64,000 bases of DNA from Nilaparvata lugens. Lineage: Eukaryota; Arthropoda; Insecta; Hemiptera; Delphacidae. The notes beneath the pieces were generated by a model. The model made no database searches. It was not told the origin of the DNA and saw only the letters and a list, made by a program, of their open reading frames with translations. This document shows, in pieces, positions 34,873 to 47,372 of this stretch (the first letter of the stretch is position 1; each line of letters opens with the position of its first letter). The DNA lies in NCBI RefSeq assembly GCF_014356525.2, contig NC_052518.1, positions 96,664,943 through 96,728,942 on the forward strand, in the 5' to 3' direction. The translations under genes and the position numbers were made by a program.

Positions 34873-35640
34873 GCAATACTGAAGTTCAGGAATGATTCTA
34901 TATATGTTCAACATAGCATTCAGTCCAGGATAACAGAAGAAATACCATGCACTTGACTTTTGTGGTTGATTATTCAAAAATTCCCAAGAGGATACTTATA
35001 ACTGGTATTAAACTTTGGAATTTTTTTCGTGAAAACTGTGCTTGTACAAAATTCATTCGTGATCAGGAATGATTTTGTATATGTTCATCATTGCATTAAG
35101 TCCATAATAACAAAAGAAACGCCATGCACTTGACTTTTGTGGTTGAGTTTTCAAGAATTCCCCATAGTATCACTATTACAAATATTGAACTTTGATTTTT
35201 TTTTTTCGTGAAAACTGTGCATGTACAAAATTCATCCATGATCAGGAATGATTTTATATATGTTTTACATCGCATTCAGTCCAGAATAGGAGAAGAAATG
35301 CAATGCACTTGACTTTTGTGGTTGATTATTCAAGAATTCCCAAGAGGATACCTATAACTGGTATTAATCTTTGAATTTTTTTTTCGTGAAAATTGTGCTT
35401 GTACAGAATTCATCCGTGATCAGGAATGATTTTATATATGTTTTACATCGCATTCAGTCCAGAATAGGAGAAGAAATGCAATGGGCTTGACTTTTGTGGT
35501 AGATAATAATTCAGAACAATTGAGATCAATTTTTAAACTCTTCAAAAATATGAAAAATGTAGCGTGAGCTTGTTTATCAATTCCCAAGAGAATAACTACT
35601 ATAAGTGGTATTAAACTTTGGAATTTTTTTCGGGAAACTG
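34873..35640 (+). repeat. ~177 bp tandem array, right part
   Basis: About four units, recognisable by CAGGAATGATT starts near 34889, 35064, 35242 and 35421. The first ~200 bp is almost identical to 29883-30085 on the other side of the jockey-like element; later units differ more. The array stops at a junction (GGGAAACTGTGCTTGTAAAT) with Ty3/gypsy integrase sequence. Confidence 0.88.
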
Positions 35641-36819
35641 TGCTTGTAAATGATCCTTTCATTTCTGACATAATGAAAAAAATTGCTAATAACCAAGATC
35701 AGTCTCCTTACAGTATTTCCAACGGAGTATTAGTAATAAAGATTCGAAACCAAGAAAACCTCAGAATTGTAGTACCCATACTTCCAGTGGCACTAATATT
35801 TCGATACTATCATGACAGCATTCTCGGTGCACATCTTGGAATTTCAAAAACTATCAACAGAATCTTTGAACATTTTTATTGGTCAGATATGAGGAAAGAT
35901 ATCCAATATCTAGTTAAATCTTGTGTAATATGTGGTCAGAATAAGTCTGCACAACAAACCAACTATGAATTTCTTTCTTCCAAAATAGAGGAAGAACCAT
36001 TAGCAATGTTTCACATCGACACTGTTGGTCCATTGATACGTACGACTCAAGGGAATATGTATATTTTCAGTTGTATTGATGTATTCTCGAAATTTTGTTG
36101 GTTAATTCCACTACGAAAAGCCAATTCAGAATCAGTGATAAAAGTCAATTTTCATAAATTTTTCAACACCCAAGTGTATCATTTCCGATAATGCTTCATT
36201 ATTCACGTCATCAAAATTCAAAATCTTTTGTTTCCAACTTGGGATAAGACATAGTACTACAAGTCCATTCTACCCTAACCCGAATTTAGCTGAGCGTTTA
36301 CATAGAAATCTAAGCAGTGCTCTGATAGCTTTTCATTCTACTAGTCAAAATAAATGGGACGAAAGTGTGACGTCATTTCTCCAGCTCGCATTCAATTTAG
36401 CTTAACATGACAGTACAAATTGCACCCCATTTTCATTGATGTATAGATTCAAGCCAAATCATCCCCTGCTGAATGTGTGCTACATCAACGAAATCCTTCC
36501 AGATAATTTCAATGACGAAACTATGAAAGTTTTAAAAGCTCATCATAGGAGGAAACAAAATTATGATAAGACTAGAAAGGAAGTACCATTCCAAACAGGA
36601 GACTTGGTTTGGCTCAGAACGCACATTTTAAGCGATGCTGTAAAGAAAATCTCTCACAAGTTAAGTTACCGTTGGGCCGGTCCTTATGTGATTAATCGCT
36701 GGCTGACGGAAGTGACAGTAGAGTTACTTGATCCGGAAAACGATAGAATTTTACAGAAGGCACATGTATCCCAAATTAAGAAATACTATCTTAGAGAAGA
36801 AGAAGATAAGAACAAATGA
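35640..36819 (+). pseudogene. Ty3/gypsy integrase (C-terminal pol fragment), frameshifted
   Basis: The fragment starts in the integrase. The zinc-binding HHCC domain is present (YYHDSILGAHLG with CVICGQNK). The catalytic triad is seen as FHIDTVGP, SDNASLFTS and NPNLAERLHRN, but a frameshift near 36183 and a stop near 36402 separate the parts. The C-terminal region (36436-36819) has VPFQTGDLVWLR and SYRWAGPYVINRW, the usual basic tail of this family. Protease, reverse transcriptase, gag and the 5' LTR are missing: the 5' side joins the tandem array directly. It differs from the pair at 58368-64000. Confidence 0.88.
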
Positions 36820-37270
36820 ATGAAGAAAGAATATAAATGTAAAATGATAAATAGTAGAAATATAGTAAAATTGATTTTCCAGTAGAGGAACTTATGTGAA
36901 CGATTGATATGTTTAATGATTCTTTCTTACTAATAGTAGTATGGCATTTTTGAAGAAGTTTGTAATAATATTATAGCTATGATGATTAGATGATAATAAT
37001 TAAAAATAAAATGTTTTTGTACTCCTTGGGTTGTAGTTAATTAGTTAGTTAAGAACAGACGATAATTATTAAGGATCATAATACGTATTATTATTGTATT
37101 TATCAGTTTAATAACTTCCTTCCTACATAGAGAACACCATACGAAAAATATATGAGAATTATTAGTCCAAATTCAAGTTTAAGTAATAAGTTTGAGTAGA
37201 GTTAATAGAAAGTAAGATATTGAGATGATATGATATGAGATTCTGAAATTTAAGGCATGTTTCACATCAG

Positions 37271-37283
37271 TAAAGAGGGGGAG
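37271..37283 (+). other. Polypurine tract of the Ty3/gypsy fragment
   Basis: TAAAGAGGGGGAG immediately precedes the TG start of the LTR, the position of the plus-strand primer. Confidence 0.8.
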
Positions 37284-38025
37284 TGTGAAACGAATTTTGA
37301 TTATGAATCAAATTTCATTTCCCTTTCTTTTATAATATGTCAAATATATATTAACATTTAGGAAGAAGAAAAACAACAAAGAGAGCATTTATTTATTTTT
37401 GTGCTTACTCAGCCAGCACTGGGTGAGCACCCAGACATTTTTTTCTCCTTATTCAATTGCCGGCAAGCAGCCCTAAGTTTAACTCCACGATGTGATTATT
37501 CACTTCAAGTTTCTATCTTTCTATTTTGTTAAGTGATTTTGAATTTTTCGACATATGAAGATATTTGTATATAAGCTATACTCAAAACCGCTATTAAAGA
37601 TAAACTATTTGTTATACTTTTTATTATATTTTAGGTACTTTTCATTGTTACTTCCATTAGAGCAGACTGCTAGATTATGTGCGAAATTGATATTTAAACT
37701 CTTGTTCATTCTGAGAGTTGACTAACTTCAAAAGTAATTCACTCAAGTAACATAGAAATGTTATTATTAATTTGTTTTGATAAATATTATGTCATATAGT
37801 TCAATGGGAAAAGTAATTATCAATAGTTTTCTTAAACGTTATAACTGAATTATTAACTTAATGTAAAAGTAGAGTGTAGATTTAGACTACGTTACAATTC
37901 AAAGGGTTAAGGTCGGAATGTACTTGAGATAATCGTTCACACAATTGTAATAATTAAATTGTTCCTTTTAGAAAGATAAGTATCAAGTTCGATTTAGAAA
38001 TTATTCTTGGCTGTTTTATTTCACA
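37284..38025 (+). mobile_element. 3' LTR (742 bp) of the Ty3/gypsy fragment
   Basis: Begins TGTGAAA right after the polypurine tract and ends TTTCACA, a 7 bp perfect terminal inverted repeat of the TG...CA type. No second LTR lies in the window, so the ends are inferred from these signals and not from a comparison. Confidence 0.75.
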
Positions 38026-39626
38026 GCGGTACATGTTTGTGGCAAACTAATTTATGACTGACTATGGAAGAACGATCCTTGTTAATGCCAAATCAATTCA
38101 CAATTATGAGTAAGAGACAAGGGTCTCCAAGTGCATCATACGAGGAACAGGTTAAAACGGTTATGGAGGATAGGAGATAATTGCAAAGCTGTGTTTTCTT
38201 TTAAGCAATTATGGAACATCATTACCCAAATACTCTGCGACGTAACTCGGTACCGAGGTAATATGACGATCAAATTATATATTCCGGCATTGAGATTCAT
38301 GAAAGACTTTATTAAACAAATATATGGGCCCATCATCAATTTAGAATAAGGATATTGTCATTTATATAATATTTTGTGAAGTGTTAATCTTTTTTTTAAT
38401 AATGAATTTCTAAACATTCAATGTGTTTGAATTTTTCCTGAATTTATTCCATTAGATGAGAATTCCGAATAATTAGTGATAGGATTATAAATAATACAGA
38501 TTATAAATAATTTGTAAATCATTTCAATATTTTTAGAAAATCGTTGTCCTAACAACAATTTTTTTATTCAAAATTTCTTTTCAATACATAATTTTTCCAT
38601 CCCGTACGCTGTCGTGTTTTGAGTACGGGATAGAAAAATTATGTTTGACGCATCATAACGTCTATACTACTGTACTGAATAACTTGAAATTTTGCATTTA
38701 AATTCTCAATTAACGGAGGATGGTTAATTCTTCAAGACTTCATTACATCACGTTTTAAAATCGACCCTTCCGGAGTACCAGTTTCATGCTAATAAATAAT
38801 AAAATGAACTTCCATAACTGCAAATAAATGAGAATAAAAAAAAAAGTTTTAACTAGTAAGGAATCACTTCAACGATATGTTTGTTATTATTTTAATGTTC
38901 TTGATAATGTCTTAAGCGATAGAGATTGATTGATTTATTTATCACATGTCAGGTCTTGGAAAACCTATTGAGAGAAAGAGAGAGAGAGAGAGGGAGAAAG
39001 TTATTAAATTGTATAATATTGAATTGTAGTTTTTAGCATATATATATTTTGACAAGATCTAAATGATCAAGTTACTATCTAACAGTTTCGTGTAATATGA
39101 TATTATATAGTACAGTAGTACTGTGGTAGTTTTATATTTTATTATATTGCTTTGCTGTAATTAGTAGTGATTAAAATAAAATTGAATTTAAATTTATGTT
39201 TAGTTCAATCTTTACATTATTTTCCATACAATTTAAATAGGCATACAATCCCAATGTAAGCATGAACAAAATTATTACAACATATTCAAAACACTATTGA
39301 AAATAAACTCTATTAACAGGCGTTTCACGAAGGACACAATACAAAATAGAATTACAATGACAAAATTTATTGCAGTACGTATGGGTTTCGTGGAATTTTT
39401 GCCAGTTGTAGGTGATGACACCCAGCTTGTGGTGAAAACCTTCTAGGTGACAGTATAAACTATTGTTCGTAACTTCAATAGTTATTAACTTTGTTGGCAG
39501 TGGCAGGCAAGTTACCTAGCTTCTTGTCATTTTGCATACTACCGTTTATTGTAAGAAATTTATTATTGTCGTCTTATTAGGAACTAAAGTATTCAAAAAA
39601 CTCTATTCATAACTCACCTTGCTCAG
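38026..39626. other. No gene seen; one hairpin and an AG-rich tract
   Basis: No recognisable coding sequence. A hairpin lies at 38586-38644 and a GA-rich run (GAGAGAAAGAGAGAGAGA) near 38970-38995. The ORF pair at 38131-38349 matches nothing known to me. Confidence 0.5.
38586..38644. repeat. 59 bp hairpin
   Basis: ACATAATTTTTC and ATCCCGTAC on the left pair with GTACGGGAT and GAAAAATTATGT on the right, around a loop of about 16 bp. The GACGCATCATAACGTC phrase next to it also occurs inverted near 19950, suggesting the edge of a dispersed repeat. Confidence 0.8.
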
Positions 39627-39784
39627 ATTTGTAAGATACAGGCTAGTGCCGGTTGCACAAAAGCTGGTAAAATTTTATCAGAGAAGCCGTCTTATCAAAA
39701 AGGTCTTTTCTGATTGGTTCTCGTGAAATTAATCATGGTTGAACCGGCTTTTGTGCAACCGGCACTAGCCTATATCTTACAAAT
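39627..39784. mobile_element. Short MITE with ~38 bp inverted ends
   Basis: ATTTGTAAGATA and GGCTAGTGCCGGTTGCACAA on the left are mirrored by TTGTGCAACCGGCACTAGCC and TATCTTACAAAT on the right. 158 bp in all; no coding capacity. Confidence 0.85.
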
Positions 39785-40165
39785 TTCAGAAAACCATTTC
39801 TGACGATGTAACAAACCGACAGCTGAAAAAACACTATTTCAATGGTGCCAACTGGCCGGGGGGGGGGTCCATTCCATTGGGGGCAGGCCTGGATGCACAT
39901 GTGAGTTCAATGGACAATAGCCCAGTGCGGCCGAGTTCAGGGGGCGGCAAGTTTTGGTAGAGTAAAAAAATATTTCAATAGTTGAAGGTATGTAAAAAAA
40001 TGTTAGTTGTGATAAAATTGTAAGATTAAAAATTCGTGAATTTGAGTTGATTGGAGAATCATTGAATCATCAATCGCCCACGGAGCAATAATCATGCAAA
40101 ATTTTGAAAAATGAGAGAACGCTAGTTAAGATGTTTCTCTTATAATGTTGTTTAGGCTTTAGGGA
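39785..40165. other. No gene seen; G run
   Basis: Contains a poly(G) run near 39858-39867 (GGCCGGGGGGGGGG) and otherwise AT-rich sequence. Confidence 0.5.
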
Positions 40166-41131
40166 AGCTTGTTACAATAATTGATAGGTTATATCTCATA
40201 GAAATATGATGTGTACTGTGTTTCTTTTATTATTCATTATTATCCATACATCTATTATATTTTTATAATTTTTTGAAAAGGTATCACTATTACAGACGTA
40301 CAGACGTATGCGCCACGAACACGCGTATTTCACTTTTTATCAGCAGATGAAATGAGCAATTAAGCTGATATCTCAGCTGAGATATAATCGGCTTATTAAA
40401 TCTATACCTTACTGTTTTATTAAATATTGAATGTTTTGTTTATTTCGCCATAATACAAGATACGTAGGACAAATATGTAAATAATAAATCTTAATGTTTT
40501 GTCACAGCCAGCAAAGTCAGACTTGTGCGCTAGCTGGTATTTCTGTACAAATTACTAAACATACCAAATTTCTAAATCATTCTTCTTCCCAACTCCTTTT
40601 CCTACTAAATCTCCAACTATATCAAGTTAAAAATTAAATAATCTTACATATAGCAAGCACTCTGGATCGGAATCCTATTCGCGGACAAAGTGCTGTACTT
40701 TTTGTGAGTAGTATCTTGTTAATTTATTGTAACTTGTCGTTTCATATTTTATTAATATTTTGTATGAATTTCGAGTTAATAAATTTGATTTGATTTGAAA
40801 TACCGAATAAGCATTGCATCAGCTGATGCGAAGTGAAATGCGCATGTTTTTGGCGTAAAAGTCTTTACACTCCTTTATACCTTATACCTGCGACGACGTA
40901 AGGCGCATGCACACAGAAGAGGACAGACGGAGAAAAAATCAAACCTCTGCATGCAGACATGAGCAGACTGCAGACAGACCAGAGACCACAGGCGTTGTGA
41001 ACTTGCAACATAGGGCCGAGTCCCTCCTTCCCTGACCACCCCGGTGAACCACCTGTGCTTACTTGGCACAATATTGATGCTAGCAGCAGAGCAGACACAA
41101 GTGTTCAAAAGGAACCTTCTAGAGACTCAAC
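40166..41131 (+). repeat. Left outer arm (~1 kb) of a large inverted structure
   Basis: Reverse complement of 55443-56644. Matching landmarks are CTTGTTAC at the outer edge, the GATATAATCGGCTTATTAAA block, GGTGAACCACCTGTGCTTAC and GAACCTTCTAGAGACTCAAC at the inner edge. The inner edge meets the BEL/Pao LTR. The small ORFs at 40865-41108 recur in the other arm but show no domain. Confidence 0.9.
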
Positions 41132-41392
41132 TGATTAGAAACAGAAATTTTACAAGTGGAGGACCGCGGGTGAACAAAAGAAAAGAGCTGTGTGATTATA
41201 AACGAAAACTTACTTGAAAAACTGAAGAAAAATGCAGTTGAAACCGGGGCTTCAAAGCAGCAATGATGTTGTAGCTTCGTGAACTTCATGCCAACTGAAA
41301 CTGGAGGGGGAAGCTGCTTTTGGCTGCTTCCTTCTACGATGAAGAGGGAGGGGTGGGGGTAAGGAAGGAAATCACGATAACTGTCTTTACCA
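41132..41392 (-). repeat. 3' LTR of the BEL/Pao element
   Basis: 261 bp direct repeat of 47373-47633 with no difference noticed. The internal side carries a G-rich sequence on the minus strand (GGTGGGCGGT) at the polypurine-tract position. Confidence 0.9.
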
Positions 41393-41588
41393 ACCGCCCA
41401 CCTAAAACTACATCAGAGTTTTATCGAGGAAAATGTAATTGTTTATTTGAGATTTAGCACATATAAATACAAAGCGGATATCACACACACGATGCACACA
41501 AAGAAACTGTTACATATATGATTGTTACACGAAGCGGGGTAGACGATAATAGAATATTTACACAAGGTTCAGAAGGGGCTGCCGAGAT

Positions 41589-44500
41589 TTAGACTACTGG
41601 CAACACTATAAGTTTGTTCACAGGTCGGATCAGCGTACCGCCGGCTGTGCGGATTAATGCTACTCTTATTATTTTGTCTTGTCCAGGAAATACTTTCTCA
41701 ATTTTACCAATAGGCCATAGTGTAGGTGCAGTGTTCAAATGTTTTATAAGCACAATTTGTCCAACTTTGATGTTTTCTGTTGGAGTTTTCCACTTATTTC
41801 GTTGAATGAGTGTTTGTAGATACTCAGATTTCCATCGACGCCAGACCGACTGTACTAATTGACGCAGGTGAGTCCAACGTTGCCGATTTGAGGTGGAGTC
41901 ATTTAGAGGAAGCTTCACGGCCTGAAGCAGTGGTCGTCCAATCAAGAAATGACCAGGTGTCAATAGCGTTGTGTTTTCGTTGGGGTCCGGGGAGGGTTCT
42001 AGCAGCGGACGGCTATTCATAATGGCTTCAATACGAGAAAAAACAGTGAAATATTCTTCCATAGTCATTGGTGTGTCACCAATCTGATTTTTTAATAGCA
42101 CTTTGGCAGTTTTAACATTAGCTTCCCAAATTCCCCCAAAGTTTGGGGCAACTGGTGGATTGAAGTGCCAAGTTACCTCACGTTGGACAAGTCCATTCAA
42201 TATCTCAGTATTATTATCAGACAGAAATTTGGAAATATCTGATAAGTGTTTAGCGGCTCCAACAAAATTTAAACCGTTGTCAGAGTACATATGCGATGGT
42301 AGACCTCGGCGTGATGTGAATCTGTCAAATGCAGCAAGAAAGGCCTCAGTTGTTAATTCTGACACATATTCCAAATGAATCGCTTTTACAGCCAGGCAAA
42401 TAAAAAGTGCGAGATAGCCTTTGTATAATTTCGTCTTTTTTAGTGGGCTGCATTTTGTATAGAAAGGACCCGCAAAGTCAATGCCAACATGGGTGAATGG
42501 GAACGATGCGCTAACACGAAAGTCTGGAAGATCAGATATCACTGGCTGATTAGGTTGGGCTCGCATACGAGTGCAGTGGACACAATTACGTATTTGGCTT
42601 CTTATCAGGTTACGCGCCGAGATGATCCAATACTTGCGCGCAACTAGTGATTGAGTGGTGCGAGGGCCGACGTGGTGATGATCTCGGTGCATCTGATCGC
42701 AGATGAGGGTGCTGAGGTGAGATGATTTCGGCAGCAGCAGTGGATGACGGCTGTCATACGGAAGACAGGATCGTTTGAGATGTCCGCCCACCCTGAGAGA
42801 ACCGGATGAATCGATGAATGGTGCTAGAGAGTGTAATTCTCGCGGAGGATTTTCTCCCTTGTTGAGAAGCTTGAAAGTGTCAATGAAATAGAACTCTTGA
42901 GTAAGTTTGACAATACTCAATAGTGCTGCACGACATTCAGCAACAGACAGATGCGGAGAGGTGAGGCGCACCGGTTGTGCTCTATGGCTGCGAAGATTGT
43001 GCCTGTGTGTTTCCTTCAGCTTACAATTTTTTATGAAGCGCAACACAAACGCAAATATACGTGTTGCTTTGTGAAGGTTGGAATATTTTTCAAAGAACTT
43101 AAGAGTGTGAGACTTCTCAACTATTGTAGTTGTGAGAATTGAAAGTTGAGGTTTCAATTCCGAGTCGTCTTCAATCCTATCAACCTCTGATATAATCAAT
43201 TTCTCAAATTGCACATGGAACGATTGATGTCCATGCCACCACAAGGAGTTGTCTACAATATCTTGTGCTGAGATACCTCTCGAGGCCAGATCCGCAGGGT
43301 TACAATCAGTAGGTACGTGAAACCAATTTTCTGGTGATGTCAAATCAAGTATTTGTGTGACTCGGTTGCTCACGTAGATCTTGAGTTTATGAGTTGGAGT
43401 TCTGAGCCAATTTAATACTAATTTTGCATCAGAGTACAGCCGTGTATTGGAGATACATTTTTCGAACTGAGGTAGAACGATTTTATATAATTTTGACAGC
43501 AATAGAGCACCGCATAATTCCAATCTTGGAATAGTAAGAGTTTTTACATGTGAGATTCTTGTTTTTGCCATGATAAGATTCATTGATATGAATTGACTGT
43601 TTGAAGAGATATGAATCTAGACGCATGCACCATAACCTTTTTCTGATCCATCACAAAAACCGAGTAATGATACACTCACGTGTGTAGTGTCAATGTGACG
43701 AGGAATGTGAACGTTGGCGAGTGACACAATTGTACTTGATATACAACTCCACTGACAGGTTAAATCTTCACTTAATGGATCATCCCAATCGAGATTAGGC
43801 AACCATAACAGCTTCAAAAAATACTTGAATAAGAATACAACGGGAGATAACAGCCCAAGCGGGTCAAACAATTTGGCTGTGTATGACAGTATTGTGCGTT
43901 TTGTTGGTTTTTCAATGAATGGTGTGACTGCGTATGAAAAGGCATCTGTTGATGGATTCCAACGAAAACCAAGAACTTTAATTCGTTGAGTGGTATCAGA
44001 AAAGGCAAGGGGATTTTCTAACATTTCATCGGGAAATTCTTCAATTGCTTCTCTCACGTTAGATGACCATTTTCGCAGTTGGAGTTCACCCTTCAGCATC
44101 AATTGATTGAGTTGTGAGATAAGTGATTTAGCTTCACTCAAACTGGAAGCACCACTAACCACGTCATCGACGTAAGTATGCTGACGGATGGCATTGACAG
44201 CAAAAGGAAATTCGGTTTCATAATCGCTGGCTAATTGAAGCAATGTTCTTTGAGCAAGGAAACTACTTGAAGTCATACCATACGTGACAGTATTGAGTTG
44301 AAATTCTATCAGTTCTTCTTGTGGTGTTGGTCGATAAAATATGTGCTGAAAATTACGATCAACTTCTCTCACTGATATCTGCCTGTACATCATTTTAATA
44401 TCTGATGTAATTGCCACTTTGTGAGTTCTGAAACTTAATAAGATATGACTAAGCTCGTTTTGTAGCTTGGGGCCTGGTAAGAGAGATTCATTGAGCACTT

Positions 44501-45701
44501 CTCCATTGTTACAAGATGCTGATGCATTGAAAACGACACGTAACTTATTTGTGGAGCTGTCTGCTTTTTGAACACAGTGGTGCGGTATTACATATTTAGA
44601 CGAATTTAAAGCTCTGGACAAGTGCTCCAACTCAATATACTGGCTCATGAAATCGTGATATTGTTTGCTAACAGAGTTGTCTGATGCTAGTCTTTTCTCA
44701 AGTGAGAGGAATTTTTTCATTGAAGAGTTTCGGTTTTCACCTAAAACCACATTCTGAGTTTTGAATGGTAACGCTACTTCATAACGACCTGAAGGCCACC
44801 GAGTTGTAGTTTCTGTGTATAGGTTTTCACAATACACATGAGACGGGTCTTCCTCAGCTTTGATAGATATCTCTTCGGTTTCCCAAAACTTTTGAAGCAG
44901 CTGATTAACTGGTTCTACATAGGTTAGAAGGCTGGTAGCTAAATCTGATTGTGATGTGAGTTCATTAGAATTTATTTTTCCAATGATAACATGGCCAAAA
45001 ACCGTGCTCAAGGCTCCTGGAGAATTTTGATAAAACTTTGTGACTTCGTGATCTTGAGCACATAGAGTATGAAGAAATGAGCCAGCTCCTATGAGCAGAT
45101 CAATTTTACCTGACACATAGAATTTTTCATCAGCCAATTTCAGACTTGAAAAATGCTTAAAATCTTCAGCGTTCAATGAAACAGAGGGTTGATTACATGT
45201 TATGACTGATAGCACTGTAGCTTTAGTATTCAACTTGAAATTCGGCTGAATCTGTGAAGAGATAGTTAAGTTAACCTCGCCCATTGTACTTGTTGTTTTA
45301 GTACCGATGCCAATGAGTTTTTGAGATGAATAAGTAGATTTCAAATTCAATTTATTTGCTAGCTCCTTTGTAACAGCAGTTATTTGTGAAGCTGAGTCTA
45401 GAATAGCTCGCGCAATATGTGGCTTATTGAAAGAGTCGAAAACAACAACATTAGCGGTGCCAAGTAGACATAGAGATGGTTCTGAAATGGATAGACTTGA
45501 AGTGTTACACACAAAGGTGGCAGGGGTCTTTTCCTTCTGAGCATGCAATAATGTATGGTGGTTACTAGAATTGCATAGTTTACAAGTTTTTTGTGACTTG
45601 CACTGAACACGATTATGAGTTCCAAAACATTGAAAACATAGATTTTTTTGTTTGAGGAAATCATACTTTTGATCACAGACAAATTGACAAATTGCTGGCA
45701 T
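41589..45701 (-). pseudogene. BEL/Pao pol: protease, reverse transcriptase, RNase H, integrase; one in-frame stop
   Basis: One frame from 45701 to 41589 broken only by a TAG at 43617-43619. Order: two zinc knuckles (CFQCFGTHNRVQC, CKLCNSSNHH), aspartic protease with AILDSASQ (DUF1758 kind), the Pao-type reverse transcriptase (peptidase A17 region) with DIKMMYRQI and catalytic YVDDVVSG, RNase H with FCDGSEKGYGACV just before the stop, and the integrase. The integrase has an H2C2 zinc finger (MHRDHHHVG with CVHCTRM), a triad from IDFAGP, SDNGLNF and GGIWEAN, and a C-terminal DUF5641-like domain (HFLIGRPL, VWRRWKSEYL, GQIVLIK). Motifs are intact, so the copy is young but not fully coding as assembled. 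Confidence 0.92.
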
Positions 45702-46831
45702 GAATAAATACTATGATCCTCTGATCCACACACAATACACTGAAGCGGTTTTAACTTGACAATTTGATTAGGTTTGACAGTTGAAGAATTATCACTTGCA
45801 ACTAGTGAAAATCTCTTATCAGATTTATTTTCATTTGAGCGAGTAGACTTAGATTCAATATTTCTTGCGGATTAAAGTGTAGTTGAAGGGTTCACTAACT
45901 CATACATACGAGTTTTAGACACTAAAAAGTTCATTAGGTCTTCATATTTAGGAATGACATCAGCTATCTTACTTTCAAACTCAAGTCGAGTTCGTTTATC
46001 CAAATGGTTTAAACACAGCGATAACAGAATAAAGTCACTCAAATCGGGAATCTGCTGTGTTTTGAGAGCAGAAATACAAACAGAATGAGTGTCAACAAAT
46101 GTTCTTAATGACAAATAATCGGGCTTATCTATTTGCTTAAACTCTAGTAACTGATCGATGTAATACGAACATAATCTTCTTGGATTCGAGTATCTGTCAC
46201 ACAACTGAGTGTAGGCGATAAGATAATTTTCATTTGATAGAGACAAATGAGCTATCATTTGAGCGGCTGAGCCTGACACATTGGATTTCAGATAATGAAA
46301 TTTTTCTATATCTGAAAGTGATCTATTCATATGAATAATCGCATTGAACATGTTCAAGAACTCGATCCATTGTTCAATATCACCATTAAAATTAAGCAGC
46401 TTTATTTGTGGTAAATTGATGTAAGAACTAGGATTGGTCTGCTGTACAGTTTCAATTGTTGGCTGTTTACAAAATGAAGTGTACCTTCCATAGAGTTCAA
46501 GAAACTTCTCGCCCATAACATCATAATTCTCATCAACTGAATCAGTTAATAAAGCAAGTTCTGTGATGTTGTCTTGAATTGATTCGAATGTTAGAAAATC
46601 ATTTCTTAAATCTAGAATCATACGCTCAGAGGGATTGTTTGATAAGGATTTGATTGCTGACTCTATTTTGATAATAATTCTGTTTCTTTTTATTGTTGAA
46701 AGCTTCAACTCCATAGTGGGATCCTTAGCTTTGACTGTAACATTGATATTAGTTTCCTGGGTGGTTGCATTTTGAGTTGTATCATGTAAAATACGCGATT
46801 CAGTAAGCAAGGTATCTCCATGGTCTGACAT
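45702..46831 (-). pseudogene. BEL/Pao gag region
   Basis: The probable start is the Met of MSDHGDTLL at 46831; an upstream in-frame Met at 47014 precedes a stretch that does not look like gag. The central LPQIKLLNFNGDIEQWIEFL block is the DUF1759 domain of Pao gag proteins. A TAA at 45872-45874 ends the frame. The same frame then continues with CIVCGSEDHSIYSC, another zinc knuckle, before a frame change near 45690-45720 into pol. Gag forms the particle that packages element RNA. Whether the stop and the shift are decay or a sequencing error cannot be told here. Confidence 0.85.
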
Positions 46832-47372
46832 TGTGAGTTGAGGTAAGGATTTCAAAGTTAATGTCAGGAAGTGATACTGAAACGGTTGCGAAGTGCGTTG
46901 CAAACGAGAACAATACACAATGTGCAAGGAATGGAATAAGGAAGGATGATACAGGCCTTGTTGTGGTCGTCTGCTTGGCTCCGTTGTGTGAGTAGCTCTC
47001 TCTCCTTCCTGCACTTGACGTTGATTGATTCACGGGATCGATCACGTGACACTGATTGAACCGAATTTTGCCGATCATTAACGAAGTTCGATAATTGATC
47101 GATTCTGAAAGGGAAACAAAATCCAAAATGTCCGACTATGGCTTGGGTTGAAACTTTGAAATTCAATAACTTTTGAACCGTGCAATGCATTGAGTTGAAA
47201 TAAACGGAATTTTCACTTTGAGTTCACACACTACCGAATCACACAGCTCAAAACAACGGGACTTTAACATTTAAAAACATCTAAATAACACGACACGTAC
47301 AGACACTGACAATGAGCAGAATGCATTTCCAAAAAACACTGATCTAATCCGACCCGATTAGGACCAATATGG

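Noticed and set aside
40865..41108. Cys/Leu-rich 77-codon ORFs conserved in both inverted arms
   Set aside because: Conservation follows from the arms being copies of each other; two overlapping frames are open equally and neither shows a domain or a clear secretion signal.
42103..42378. Plus-strand ORFs opposite the BEL/Pao integrase
   Set aside because: Shadows of the minus-strand pol gene.
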